DNA of 49,763 nucleotides from Candidatus Doudnabacteria bacterium. GTDB taxonomy: Bacteria > Patescibacteriota > Doudnabacteria > UBA920. The stretch covers positions 416 through 50,178 of the forward strand of contig PLYC01000023.1 of NCBI GenBank assembly GCA_003151625.1, in the 5' to 3' direction. Position numbers and translations under genes: made by a program. The notes beneath the pieces were generated by a model. That model was not told the DNA's origin. It saw only the letters and a list, made by a program, of their open reading frames with translations, and ran no database searches. Of the stretch, positions 40,403 to 49,563 are shown one piece after another (the first letter of the stretch is position 1; every line of letters begins with the position of its first letter).

Positions 40403-41179
40403 TTAAATTACGACTTTGGGATACATCCAGGCGCTTATTATGGAAATAATAAGAGTGGCAACGGCCAGTACCAGAATGTCAAAAGGCAGTTGCACCATAT
40501 TGCCAGTGATAATCAACCCCCTCAATCCGTCTACCATATAGCTTAAAGGGTTAACGTTCGCCACTACCTGAAGCCAATGAGGCATAATGGATATCGGGTA
40601 AATGGCGCTGGAGGCAAAAAACAGCGGCTGTGTAATGACCTGGCCAATGCCCATAAAGCGTTCGCGGGTTTTGACAATAGAAGCGATAATCATAGACAGG
40701 CCGGTAAAAAATCCGGCGCCGAGCATAATAATAACAAAAACGCCGAGCAACGACCAAAGCGTTACGTGCAGCTGAATGCGCAGGATTAAAGCAAACAAAA
40801 ATATAATAATGGCCTGCGACAGGCCGCGCACTCCGGCTGAAATCATCCTGCCCCAAACCAGAGCCAGGCGCGGAGTTGGGGTAACAAGCAATTTTTGCAA
40901 AATGCCGGTATCGCGATCCATAATTATGTATAGTCCATAAAAAATGGCAACGAACACCACTGACTGCGTCAAAATACCCGGGGTAAGGAACTGCAAATAC
41001 GTATAGCCCTGGGTGGGAATGGCGCGAATTTTGCTTAATGCTTCCCCAAAAATACCAAGCCACAAAATAGGCTGTAGAGCGCGGGAAATAAGTTCGGTGG
41101 GGTCGTGCAGTAGTTTGCGAACTTCCATTTCCGCTAAGATGTAAGATTTACTGATGGTTTTGATAATGTAGTTAAACAT
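40403..41179 (-). CDS. ABC-2 type efflux permease
   Basis: 258 aa, six membrane helices, DrrB/ABC-2 family: N-terminal amphipathic segment (AEMEVRKLLHDPTELISRAL), LTPGILTQSVVF, and the C-terminal family signature region FFASSAIYPISIMPHWLQVV with NPLSYMVDGLRGLI. It partners with the adjacent ATPase (2-nt gap) for export of a drug, lipid or polysaccharide; the substrate cannot be told. Confidence 0.92.
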   Translation of the reverse strand: MFNYIIKTISKSYILAEMEVRKLLHDPTELISRALQPILWLGIFGEALSKIRAIPTQGYTYLQFLTPGILTQSVVFVAIFYGLYIIMDRDTGILQKLLVTPTPRLALVWGRMISAGVRGLSQAIIIFLFALILRIQLHVTLWSLLGVFVIIMLGAGFFTGLSMIIASIVKTRERFMGIGQVITQPLFFASSAIYPISIMPHWLQVVANVNPLSYMVDGLRGLIITGNMVQLPFDILVLAVATLIISIISAWMYPKVVI

Positions 41180-41181
41180 AA

Positions 41182-41982
41182 TTAGTGGAGTCTTTGTTCC
41201 GTTTTTCTGGCACGGCGGATTTCGCGAAAATTTCCGCTAGTTTCCAGCTGGTTGCCTGTAAAATAAATAAACGCGTCATCCAGGCTGGCATCGGGTTTGC
41301 CGGTTTTAGCTTTGAGTTCGGCGACCGTGCCGATGACGGCAATTTTTCCCTGGTTCATAATGGCTACGCGGTCGGCCACCAAATCGGCTTCTTCCATATA
41401 CTGAGTGGAAAAAAAGATGGTGATGCCAAAAGTTTTACGCAGTTCCAGCACGCGCTGCCAGACGTTTTGGCGGGCTATTGGGTCAAGACCCGTGGTAGGT
41501 TCGTCCAAAAATAAAACGTGCGGCCGATGGAGCATAGCTTGGCCTATTTCCATTTTACGGATCATACCGCCGGAAAACGTTCTGACTAAGGAGTCGGCAT
41601 GGTCTCCCAAACCGAGAAAATCCAAGACTTCTTTAATGCGCGTTTTTCTTTCTTTTCTTGGCACTTCGTAGAGCCGTGCCATAAGCATTAAATTCTCGTA
41701 AGCCGTTAGCGTACCGTCAACGGAAATGCTTTGGGGAACGTAGCCGATAGCATTGCGGACATCAGCCGAGTGAGTAACTACGTCATATCCATCTACAGCG
41801 GCTTGCCCGCTGGTCGGTTTCAAAAGCGTAATTAGCATTTTAATTGTTACGCTTTTGCCGGCGCCATTTGGCCCCAAAAACGCGAAAATTTCCTGCGGCA
41901 TAACGCCAAAGGAAATATTATCGACGGCTGTAAAGTCGCCAAACCTCTTGGTTAAATTTTTTACGTCAATAATGTCTGACAT
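41182..41982 (-). CDS. ABC transporter ATP-binding protein (DrrA-like)
   Basis: 266 aa. Walker A GPNGAGKSVT (34-43; Ser-Val where Thr-Thr is common), Q-loop YVPQS, signature FSGGMIRKMEIGQAML, Walker B VLFLDEPTTGLD, H-loop region FFSTQYMEEAD. It pairs with the ABC-2 permease and follows a MarR regulator by 9 nt: a self-regulated efflux operon. Confidence 0.94.
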   Translation of the reverse strand: MSDIIDVKNLTKRFGDFTAVDNISFGVMPQEIFAFLGPNGAGKSVTIKMLITLLKPTSGQAAVDGYDVVTHSADVRNAIGYVPQSISVDGTLTAYENLMLMARLYEVPRKERKTRIKEVLDFLGLGDHADSLVRTFSGGMIRKMEIGQAMLHRPHVLFLDEPTTGLDPIARQNVWQRVLELRKTFGITIFFSTQYMEEADLVADRVAIMNQGKIAVIGTVAELKAKTGKPDASLDDAFIYFTGNQLETSGNFREIRRARKTEQRLH

Positions 41983-41991
41983 ATTAAACTT

Positions 41992-42417
41992 TTAGATTAA
42001 GAGTCTGGTAAGAGAGTTGAGTAGCTGAGCCCTTTGTGTTTTATCCAGCCGCGACAGGCTAACAGCAAACGAATCCGATTTACTGACTTTAGGCACTTTT
42101 TTTAATACCGCGTGGCCGGCTTTGGTAATCTGCAACGGTGTTCGCCGCCGGTCTTTCATATCCACTGTTCTTTTTAAAAATCCTTTATTTTCCAAAATGT
42201 CGGTGGCAGCCACTAGCGTTGGGGGATTAATTTCCATTTCCAGGGCTATTTCTTGTAAAGTCAGGTTGCGGATTGCCAATAGCGCCAGCAGGTTATACGG
42301 CAGCGGCATGATGCCGAAGCCGGATTTGGCCAGCCTTTTTTTTAGGCTACCCCGCAGTTTTCGGGACAGTCTGATAATCATGTCGCGGATATTTTCAATC
42401 TCTTGTAAAGAATCCAT
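41992..42417 (-). CDS. MarR-family regulator of the ABC-2 efflux operon
   Basis: 141 aa. Winged-helix pattern: LTLQEIALEMEINPPTLVAATDILENKGFL (recognition helix in the middle) followed by the wing TVDMKDRRRTPLQITKAG (DRR motif). First gene of the operon with operator-like repeats in its promoter; probably a repressor lifted by a small ligand. Confidence 0.9.
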   Translation of the reverse strand: MDSLQEIENIRDMIIRLSRKLRGSLKKRLAKSGFGIMPLPYNLLALLAIRNLTLQEIALEMEINPPTLVAATDILENKGFLKRTVDMKDRRRTPLQITKAGHAVLKKVPKVSKSDSFAVSLSRLDKTQRAQLLNSLTRLLI

Positions 42418-42430
42418 TAAATTAATTCCA

Positions 42431-42481
42431 TAATTTAATCATTAACCATGATAATTATTACATATCCCAATTAATTGTCAA
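42431..42481 (-). promoter_or_regulatory. promoter and operator of the MarR-ABC-2 operon
   Basis: Minus strand TTGACA (42476-42481), 17-nt spacer and AT-rich -10 ATAATT (42453-42458). An inverted repeat AATTTAATCAT / ATGATAATTATT (42433-42460) overlaps the -10 and transcription start. Confidence 0.6.
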
Positions 42482-42549
42482 CTTTCTTGCCTATTTAATC
42501 ATGCCAAAAGATGCTAAAATAGTTATATTAATCTTTAATACGCAAACCA

Positions 42550-42975
42550 ATGGACGTAAAAGATAAAATTATGGATACCCATAATATAAAACAGCCTCTG
42601 GTAACTTGGACTTATATAGTTATTGGGTTGTTAGCAGCGGCACTTTTGGCCGTTGTGGTTTGGTTTGGTTTGGATGTTTTTAACCTCTATAAATTGGGCG
42701 TAATCAGACCCGCAGTATCCCGTATACGCAGACGGCCCGGTAGCCGGCCAACACTTGTTGCAAATCAAATTCAAGGTTGGATGACTTTTAGGTACATAGG
42801 GTATGTTTTCCATTTGCCGACAAATTATTTGGCGACAAATCTGAAAATTACCGACCCTAATTATCCAAACATTACTCTAAACAAGTACGCGAGCGGGCAG
42901 AACCTCAATGGCGCAACTTTTGTGCAATCAATCAGAGGGGCGGTAGCGGCTTACGAGGACGGTAACAGGCCATGA
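42550..42975 (+). CDS. single-helix membrane protein coupled to DedA
   Basis: 141 aa. Helix TYIVIGLLAAALLAVVVWFG (about 21-40), a basic patch (SRIRRRPGSRP), then an exported domain of unknown family with GYVFHLPTNYLATNLKITD. Its stop overlaps the start of the DedA gene (ATGA), so both are co-translated. Function unknown; probably an accessory of the DedA protein. Confidence 0.6.
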   Translation: MDVKDKIMDTHNIKQPLVTWTYIVIGLLAAALLAVVVWFGLDVFNLYKLGVIRPAVSRIRRRPGSRPTLVANQIQGWMTFRYIGYVFHLPTNYLATNLKITDPNYPNITLNKYASGQNLNGATFVQSIRGAVAAYEDGNRP

Positions 42976-43583
42976 ATTCACTTTTTCAGACAATCGTCAG
43001 TTACATCCTGATTTATCGGTATGTCACTATATTTGTCATTTCGTTTCTCTCAAGTCTTGGCGTCCCTTTGCCTGCCGCGGCCAGCACCGTTGCGGCCGCT
43101 GCTTTTGCGAGCCAAGGTTACCTGAATTTGCTTTTACTCGTGTTCTTTGGCGCGATTGGTAACATCGCGGGCGACTTGACCATGTATTGGCTTATGCGTC
43201 GCTACGGAAAAAAATTATTATTGTGGCTGCACTTGCGCAAACTGGCTGAATCTCCGTTGTTGCGCAATGTAGAAGAGACAGTGGAAACTTATAAGGCCGC
43301 GGTAATAATGGCCAGTCGTTTCCAGGATCAGGCGACTACTTTGGTGAACATAATTTCAGGTTTAGGCAAGATGGACATTAAGCGCTTCGCGCTGTTTGCC
43401 TCCATAGGAGACATTCTCCAAATCGTATTTTATGTTGCTATTGGTTTTGTATTTGCCGACAACTGGCAATCTGTATACAGCGCGGTCGGAAAATTTGGTT
43501 GGATAATTGCCCTAGTGCTTGCGATAGCAATCACCATAATTTCAACGCAAACGATTAAAAAGGTGCTTAAAAATAAAATATAA
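42972..43583 (+). CDS. DedA-family membrane protein
   Basis: 203 aa. SNARE-associated/DedA domain: VISFLSSLGVPLPAAASTVA at about 16-35, GNIAGDLTMYWLMRRYGKKL, and SRFQDQATTLVNIISGLGKM, where DedA usually has R..P..R.......G. DedA proteins flip lipid carriers such as undecaprenyl phosphate or phosphatidylethanolamine. Co-translated with the preceding gene. One of few plus-strand genes here. Confidence 0.87.
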   Translation: MNSLFQTIVSYILIYRYVTIFVISFLSSLGVPLPAAASTVAAAAFASQGYLNLLLLVFFGAIGNIAGDLTMYWLMRRYGKKLLLWLHLRKLAESPLLRNVEETVETYKAAVIMASRFQDQATTLVNIISGLGKMDIKRFALFASIGDILQIVFYVAIGFVFADNWQSVYSAVGKFGWIIALVLAIAITIISTQTIKKVLKNKI

Positions 43584-43590
43584 GTTATGC

Positions 43591-43622
43591 AAAAATCCTT
43601 AATAAAATATTGAGGATTTTTG
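43591..43622 (+). terminator. terminator after DedA
   Basis: AAAAATCCTTAA and TTGAGGATTTTT form a stem ending in T5, 7 nt past the stop codon. Confidence 0.75.
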
Positions 43623-43731
43623 GTTAGCTCAGGGTCGCGTATATTGTTAGAACATTGCTTGTAGAGAATAGCTAACTTTTTTTGTAGATAAAAAACAAGC
43701 GCACACCGTCAGCAGTTAGTGCAGGGATGGG

Positions 43732-44109
43732 TTACACCAAGACTGAAAAAATTGAGATTACTACCCCAATCAAAACAGCATATAAGGTAATTTGGTTTCC
43801 TCTATTTTTATCCTTTATTTTCGATGATTCGTCGCCAACTTGCTGCGTAGTTCCGGGCGAGCCGAAATTGAAAACTCCTTTGCGGGCAAAACCAAAACAG
43901 AAGTGAAAATATGCCTGCAAAAAACCGGATGCGGACATAACCGCCGGGAAGAAAACAAACAATCGCCACCAAGAATTGACCCGTGCCCACATCAGCGCGG
44001 CGAGCAACACAACAGAAATTGCAAGACTAACCCAGCCAAACATTCGCCGACGAGAGATTTCCCCCGGTCCTATATTACAAACACCGGGAACATATTTGAT
44101 TTCAGTCAT
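43732..44109 (-). CDS. small integral membrane protein
   Basis: 125 aa. The N-terminus YVPGVCNIGPGEISRRRMFG is distinctive: I have seen this CNIGPxEIxRRR opening in uncharacterised membrane proteins. It is followed by helices VSLAISVVLLAALMWARV and LFVFFPAVMSASGFLQAYFH, then HFCFGFARKGVFNFG and a last helix at the C-terminus. The Cys/His residues could bind a metal. No function known to me. Confidence 0.65.
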   Translation of the reverse strand: MTEIKYVPGVCNIGPGEISRRRMFGWVSLAISVVLLAALMWARVNSWWRLFVFFPAVMSASGFLQAYFHFCFGFARKGVFNFGSPGTTQQVGDESSKIKDKNRGNQITLYAVLIGVVISIFSVLV

Positions 44110-44145
44110 ACGCGTGATTTATTTAAAAGTTTTTATGGTTGCGAA

Positions 44146-44748
44146 TTATTTTTTCGCGGCCTTCAGAGTTTGAGCGAGATAAATTAATTCGTTAAAGAAT
44201 GCCTCAAGGCGATCTCCCCTCATGCCTTCTCTTAGCGGTTTAAATAGCTCCGGGTTGGCAGGAACCTTTTCGTTCATAACGGCCATATAGACCTCTACGG
44301 GGATATGAATAGCACTCTTGATCGGATGCATTTGCAACTCAATGACTACTTGGCGCAATTGTTCAATGGAGCGGGCGCCTCCGGCATTACCGAAGCTCAT
44401 AAAGCCAACGGGTTTGTTGCCCCATTCAGGAAAAATGGAGTCTAAAGCATTTTTTAATACTCCCGGATAACCGTGGTTATATTCCGGAGCCACTATAATA
44501 AAAGCATCACCGTCTTTAATTTTTGCCGCCCATCTTTTAACGACCTCATTTGAATAGTTTTCTTTGGCCATAGCCGGAGACATCGGCTCGTCAAAAAATG
44601 GCATCGGGAAATCGCGCAGGTCAAGAAGTTTCGCTTCCACGCCCTCTTTCTTTTTGAGTTCATCAAAAATATAGCGCGCAGGTTTTTCGCTAAATCTGTT
44701 CTTCCTGGTACTGCCGATAATGATTTTAATTTTTAGTGTTGTATTCAT
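44146..44748 (-). CDS. NADPH-dependent FMN reductase family protein
   Basis: 200 aa flavodoxin-like fold. FMN phosphate loop IIIGSTRKNRFSEK (9-22), PEYNHGYPGVLKNALD with the family-specific YNHGYPG, and GFMSFGNAGGARSIEQLRQV. These enzymes reduce flavins, quinones, azo dyes or chromate and often sit near drug-response genes. It is downstream of, and probably co-regulated with, the MarR-ABC exporter cassette. Confidence 0.92.
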   Translation of the reverse strand: MNTTLKIKIIIGSTRKNRFSEKPARYIFDELKKKEGVEAKLLDLRDFPMPFFDEPMSPAMAKENYSNEVVKRWAAKIKDGDAFIIVAPEYNHGYPGVLKNALDSIFPEWGNKPVGFMSFGNAGGARSIEQLRQVVIELQMHPIKSAIHIPVEVYMAVMNEKVPANPELFKPLREGMRGDRLEAFFNELIYLAQTLKAAKK

Positions 44749-44827
44749 ATTAATATTTTTAATTAATAAATTTTTGGCTTCGCACTCGGGTATGAGACCG
44801 AGAGATTTTTCAATTTAAAAGTTAGGC

Positions 44828-46864
44828 TTACTCAGCCGAGCCTGCAACAAATTGGCTGTTGTATAACGATGCGTAAAAACCGTTTTTCGCAAGCAGCTCT
44901 TTATGATTTCCCTGCTCGACAATATTGCCGTCATTCATTACTAAAATTAGGTCGGCATCGCGAATGGTTGAAAGACGATGGGCAATAACAAAGCTGGTTT
45001 TGCCTTTCATCAGGTTTTCCATGGCTTTTTGGATCAACAGTTCGGTGCGCGTGTCAACCGAGCTCGTTGCCTCGTCCAAAATCAACATTGGGGTCTTAGC
45101 CAACATCGCTCTGGCAATTGTCAGCAGTTGTTTCTCGCCTTGGGAAATATTATCCGCTTCTTCGTTTAATTCCAAACCATAGCCCTGGGGCAACGCGTGG
45201 ATAAAGTGATCGGCATGGGCGGCTTGGGCGGCGGCAACTATTTCCTCATCAGTTGCATCCGGTTTGCCGTAAGCAATATTTTCACGGATCGTTCCATTAA
45301 ACAGCCAAGTGTCCTGCAACACCATGCCAAATAATTTTCTGACTTCCGCGCGCTTCATATCGCGGGTGTCAACTCCATCAATCTTAATCGCGCCTTTATT
45401 AACATCGTAAAATCGCATTAGCAGATTTACGATTGTAGTTTTGCCCGCACCGGTAGGACCGACAATAGCAATTCTTTGCCCCGGTTTAATATCGGCGCTA
45501 AAGTCCTTAATAATGATTTTGTCCGGGTTGTAGCCAAACACTACCTTGTTGAAATCCACCGCACCCTTTGAGCCTTCAAGCACGATATTTTTTTCATCTT
45601 CGGCGCTTTCTTCTTTCTCATCCAAAAATTCAAATACGCGTTCTGCGGCGGCGGCCGTTGACTGCATCACATTAGCGATGCTCGCCGTTTGGACTATTGG
45701 TTGATTAAACTGGTTGACATATTGAATGAATGCCTGGATATCGCCAATCTGTATTGTGCCCTTAATCGCCAGCCAGCCGCCAACCACCGAAACTCCCACA
45801 AAACCCAAATTGCCGACGAAGGTCATAATCGGCATCATTAATCCTGACAAAAATTGCGACATCCAGGCACTGCTGAAAAGCTTTGTGTTAATCTTTTCAA
45901 ATTTCTCGATTGACCGCTGCTGCCCGTTAAAAACACGCATAACATTGTGGCCGGCGTACATCTCTTCTATATGGCCGTTAAGCTCACCGAGGGAGTCCTG
46001 CTGTTCTTTAAAATAGTGCTGTGATTTTTTGATAATTACCGCAATTAAGATAAAGCTAAGCGGAACGAGTACCAACGAAACAAGCGTCATTTGCCAGGAG
46101 ATTGTAAACATCATAATCACAATCCCGATAATCATCGTGATTGAGGTGACAATTTGAGTCAAGCTCTGGTTTAGGGTTTGGCTCACGGTATCAACATCGT
46201 TTGTTACCCGCGACAAAGTTTCGCCGAAAGTTCTTTTGTCAAAATATGTCAAGGGCAGGCGGTTAATTTTTTCCGAAATGTCGCGTCGGAACTGATAGGT
46301 AATTTTCTGCGAAACGCCGGTCATAATCCAGCCCTGAATGTAGCTAAAAAGCGCGCTTAAAATGTAAAGGAGCAAAAGTTCAATAACAAAATACTTCAGC
46401 TTGCCAAAATTGATTTGCGGTCTTACCGAAAAATCCAAACTTTTAAGGCGATCAAGAATACTTGAAGAAATCTGCGCAAGCCTCGCGGGCGGCACATTTT
46501 GAAGCAACTGCGCGCCGGTCGTCCCGGGTGCAATCTTAAAAGTCTTGGGAAGAATGGCAATAATCTGGTCGTACGATTTCATATCAATAAAATCACTAAC
46601 AACCTGATTGGTCATATTGCCGAGAATTTTAGGGCTGGCGATGGCAAAAACCGTGCTGGCGATGGCAAAGACAAAGACAAAAATTATTGAAATCCAAAAC
46701 GGCTTCATATATGAAACCAGTTTTTTCATCGTCGCTGAAAAGTTTTTTGGCTTTTCAACCAGCGCCATTGCGGCGCGCCCGGCCCCGCCGGGCCCCATTG
46801 GCATTGCCGATTTTGGTTGGTTTGCGCCGGTCTTGGCTGATTGCAATTTAGGATCTTCGCTCAT
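44828..46864 (-). CDS. ABC exporter, half-transporter 2
   Basis: 678 aa. A polar, Pro/Gly-rich N-terminus of about 40 residues (KSAMPMGPGGAGRAA), a six-helix type I exporter membrane domain, and a nucleotide-binding domain with Walker A GPTGAGKTT, signature NISQGEKQ (degenerate from LSGGQ), Walker B MLILDEATSSVD with the catalytic Glu, and H-loop IAHRLST. Paired with the next gene it should form a heterodimeric multidrug exporter like BmrC/BmrD or LmrC/LmrD. Confidence 0.94.
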   Translation of the reverse strand: MSEDPKLQSAKTGANQPKSAMPMGPGGAGRAAMALVEKPKNFSATMKKLVSYMKPFWISIIFVFVFAIASTVFAIASPKILGNMTNQVVSDFIDMKSYDQIIAILPKTFKIAPGTTGAQLLQNVPPARLAQISSSILDRLKSLDFSVRPQINFGKLKYFVIELLLLYILSALFSYIQGWIMTGVSQKITYQFRRDISEKINRLPLTYFDKRTFGETLSRVTNDVDTVSQTLNQSLTQIVTSITMIIGIVIMMFTISWQMTLVSLVLVPLSFILIAVIIKKSQHYFKEQQDSLGELNGHIEEMYAGHNVMRVFNGQQRSIEKFEKINTKLFSSAWMSQFLSGLMMPIMTFVGNLGFVGVSVVGGWLAIKGTIQIGDIQAFIQYVNQFNQPIVQTASIANVMQSTAAAAERVFEFLDEKEESAEDEKNIVLEGSKGAVDFNKVVFGYNPDKIIIKDFSADIKPGQRIAIVGPTGAGKTTIVNLLMRFYDVNKGAIKIDGVDTRDMKRAEVRKLFGMVLQDTWLFNGTIRENIAYGKPDATDEEIVAAAQAAHADHFIHALPQGYGLELNEEADNISQGEKQLLTIARAMLAKTPMLILDEATSSVDTRTELLIQKAMENLMKGKTSFVIAHRLSTIRDADLILVMNDGNIVEQGNHKELLAKNGFYASLYNSQFVAGSAE

Positions 46865-46887
46865 ATTGGATTTTGGGATAAAGGTTC

Positions 46888-46954
46888 TGAACCTGTATTA
46901 GTTCCTCGGCTCGCTCGGCCATAAATGGCCGGACTCGCTCTACGTCGCTAATAA
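46888..46954. repeat. repeat element with conserved ends, copy B
   Basis: TGAACCTGTATTA at the left and CTCGCTCTACGTCGCTAATA at the right, core CGGCCATAAATGGCCG. The right end supplies the last codons (SLLAT) and the TAG stop (46940-46942) of the upstream ABC exporter gene. Confidence 0.75.
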
Positions 46955-48742
46955 GGATGGGTTTTCTTTGCTTTCAATTTCGGCTTTCTCGCGATTAACG
47001 TCAATTTGGTAAGTTTCCAATTCGTCCTCCGAAAGTTGCGAGTAAGCAATTTCGCGATAAACGTCGCAGTCTTTGAGCAGCTGTTGATGAATCCCAACGC
47101 CTGCGATCTTGCCGTCGTCCAAGACAATAATTTTTTCCGCCGACAAAATAGTGGAAATTCTCTGCGCCACAATTAAAACGGTTTTATTTTGGGTTTCGCC
47201 TTTCAGAGCCTGGCGAAGCATTGCGTCCGTTTTAAAATCAAGCGCCGAAAAACTGTCGTCAAAAATGTAGATCTCGGGTTTTCTGACAATCGCCCGCGCA
47301 ATCGAAAGCCGCTGCTTCTGTCCGCCGGAGACATTAGCTCCGCCTTCGGCAATTGGCGCATTAAATTTACCCTCAAGATTATTAATAAATTCTTCAGCTT
47401 GTGAAGTCTCGGCAGATTTTTTCACTTCACTGTTGCTAGCCTCCGGCGCGCCGTATTTAATATTTGATTCCACCGTTCCGGAAAACAAAACGCCCTTTTG
47501 CGGTATAAAGCCTATCTTGGCATAAAGATCTTCTAACTTGTATTGGCGCACATCAACTCCATCAAGAAGAATTTCGCCGGAACTGACATCGTAAAACCTG
47601 GGAATTAAATTTATTAAAGTCGATTTGCCCGAACCGGTTGAGCCAATAAAAGCCGTTGTCTCGCCGGGGCTGGCTTTAAAAGAAATATTTTCCAATACCG
47701 GGGTATCGGCGCCGGGATAACAAAAAGTGACATTTTTAAATTCAACCACCCCGCCGTGGAAATTCTTGGCAGAAATTGGGTTTTTAGAATCTTTAATAAT
47801 CGGCTCCGTGTCAATTACTTCGTTGATCCGTTCTGCCGAAACCGAAGCGCGCGGCACCATAATAAAAACAATGGAAATCATCAGGAATGACATAATTATT
47901 TGCATTGCGTATTGGATAAACGCAATCATATTGCCGATTTCCAAATTGCCGGAATTAATCAAACCCGCTCCCATCCAGACAATTAGTACCGAGGTCAGGT
48001 TTAAAATCAACATCATCACCGGCTGCATAACCACCATCAGCCGGTTTACAAAAAGATTGGTTGCCGTCAAATCAACATTAGCTTTTTCAAATTTTGCCTG
48101 TTCAAGCTTTTCGTTGTTAAAAGCGCGGATGACGCGCAAACCGGTCAAGTTTTCCCTGGTTACCAGGTTGAGTCGGTCTACCAGCTTTTGTAAAATCTTA
48201 AATTTAGGCAGAGCAACGGCAAACATTACAAAAATTATCCCGAGCAAAATAGCGACAGCGAGAGCAATAATCCACGAAAGTGACGAAGCCAGATGATAAG
48301 CCTTGAAGATAGCCCAAATTCCCATAATTGGAGCCTGCAGTACCATTCTAAGAAGCAAAACCATTACCGTTTGGATTTGTTGAATATCATTGGTTGAACG
48401 GGTTATTAGCGAAGCGGTTGAAAATTTATTTATCTCAACCAGCGAAAAGCTTTCCACTCGGGAAAATACTTTGTTTCTAATGTCCCGGCTAAAACCGGTG
48501 GCAATTTTTGAAGCCAGGAAGCCGACTCCGACCGTACAGACGGCGCCGCCCAAAGCTATCAGGAGCATCAAAAGTCCGTTGTGAAAGATTAAGCCGGTGT
48601 CCGACTTGGCAATGCCGTCGTTGATAATCGCGGCCATATAGTCCGGCAACTCAAGCGTTGCCGCGACTGTGCCAAAAACCAGCGCGATCAGCGCTATCAT
48701 CTGGAGAGTGTACGGTTTTAAGTATTTAAAAAGTTTAAGCAT
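46940..48742 (-). CDS. ABC exporter, half-transporter 1
   Basis: 600 aa. Six-helix exporter domain and NBD with Walker A GSTGSGKST, canonical signature NVSGGQKQR and H-loop VAQRIST (Gln in place of the usual His). Walker B is YIFDDSFSALD, where Asp replaces the catalytic Glu. The degenerate Walker B Glu and H-loop here, with the degenerate signature in the partner, place one weak ATP site at their interface, typical of heterodimeric exporters. The C-terminal five residues come from a repeat element. The MarR gene is 5 nt upstream. Confidence 0.94.
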   Translation of the reverse strand: MLKLFKYLKPYTLQMIALIALVFGTVAATLELPDYMAAIINDGIAKSDTGLIFHNGLLMLLIALGGAVCTVGVGFLASKIATGFSRDIRNKVFSRVESFSLVEINKFSTASLITRSTNDIQQIQTVMVLLLRMVLQAPIMGIWAIFKAYHLASSLSWIIALAVAILLGIIFVMFAVALPKFKILQKLVDRLNLVTRENLTGLRVIRAFNNEKLEQAKFEKANVDLTATNLFVNRLMVVMQPVMMLILNLTSVLIVWMGAGLINSGNLEIGNMIAFIQYAMQIIMSFLMISIVFIMVPRASVSAERINEVIDTEPIIKDSKNPISAKNFHGGVVEFKNVTFCYPGADTPVLENISFKASPGETTAFIGSTGSGKSTLINLIPRFYDVSSGEILLDGVDVRQYKLEDLYAKIGFIPQKGVLFSGTVESNIKYGAPEASNSEVKKSAETSQAEEFINNLEGKFNAPIAEGGANVSGGQKQRLSIARAIVRKPEIYIFDDSFSALDFKTDAMLRQALKGETQNKTVLIVAQRISTILSAEKIIVLDDGKIAGVGIHQQLLKDCDVYREIAYSQLSEDELETYQIDVNREKAEIESKENPSLLAT

Positions 48743-48747
48743 AACGG

Positions 48748-49185
48748 TTATTTAGTAAATCCTCGAAACTCGGACATTTTTTTAACCAAACGAATCAGTT
48801 CCTTCGTGTCCTTTTCTCCCAGAAATTCAGCAAGGATTTGGGTTTTTTTGGCAAATTCTTTTTTTAATGCCACTACTTGCTCACGCCCTTTTTTAGTCAG
48901 CTCAATAAGGACGACCCTTCTATCACCGCTGTCAGATAGGCGCTTTACTAAATCCTGTTTTTCCAGGGTATTTATTTGGTGGGTAACCGCCGCCAGAGTG
49001 ACACCGATCTTGTTGGCGATTTCCGATATCGTAATCGGCTGGCCACTCTTTAGTTCGTAAATCAAAAACAGGACGTGCTTTTCGGCACCCTTTAAATTTG
49101 AACAGTCGTGCTTTAACGTATTTGACCTTTTTAGCTGACCAACAACGTTTTGCAGCTCAAAAGCTAATTCTTGGCTGGATTGCAT
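48748..49185 (-). CDS. MarR-family regulator of the ABC exporter pair
   Basis: 145 aa. HTH ITISEIANKIGVTLAAVTHQINTLEKQDLV, wing SDSGDRRVVLIELTKKG (DRR motif) and the long dimerisation helix to the end. First gene of the cassette MarR - exporter 1 - exporter 2 - FMN reductase. Its promoter carries a perfect inverted repeat, strongly suggesting autorepression. Confidence 0.92.
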   Translation of the reverse strand: MQSSQELAFELQNVVGQLKRSNTLKHDCSNLKGAEKHVLFLIYELKSGQPITISEIANKIGVTLAAVTHQINTLEKQDLVKRLSDSGDRRVVLIELTKKGREQVVALKKEFAKKTQILAEFLGEKDTKELIRLVKKMSEFRGFTK

Positions 49186-49246
49186 ATACTTTACTTGATA
49201 AAAAGTTTACTAAGTAAAGTATATGGTAAAAAAAATAATCTGTCAA
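49184..49246 (-). promoter_or_regulatory. promoter and operator of MarR-exporter cassette
   Basis: Minus strand TTGACA (49241-49246), 17-nt spacer, TATACT (49218-49223). A perfect 13-bp inverted repeat ATATACTTTACTT (49184-49196) / AAGTAAAGTATAT (49212-49224) overlaps the -10 with one arm and the start codon with the other. Confidence 0.8.
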
Positions 49247-49363
49247 ATATTACTATAACTTTCCTGTAGGAATACCATTATGCATTGGCCGGCATGAGGT
49301 GCGTTAATTTAGAAAAATTGTCGCAGGATGTGTCTCGTCCAGCGATAATCTCTTCATTCCAAC

Positions 49364-49392
49364 AAAAAAACCGCCCATGGGGCGATTTTTTA
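49364..49392 (-). terminator. rho-independent terminator downstream of 16S rRNA
   Basis: Minus strand AAAAAATCGCCCCATGGGCGGT followed by seven or more T, about 175 nt past the 16S 3' end. It would end the 16S transcript before any other RNA gene. The rest of 49257-49563 has no gene. Confidence 0.8.
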
Positions 49393-49563
49393 CATACATT
49401 TTAACCTTTAACGGCTAAATAGTGATTAGAAGGTACAACACCAATGCTTACATCAAAAGTTGATTCAAGAAGCGCTAATTTTCGAAAAAATTAACGACGA
49501 CCTATGGAATGTATGACAACAGGCACCTTCGAAAAGGTATCAGGTCATATATTTTATTCCTTA

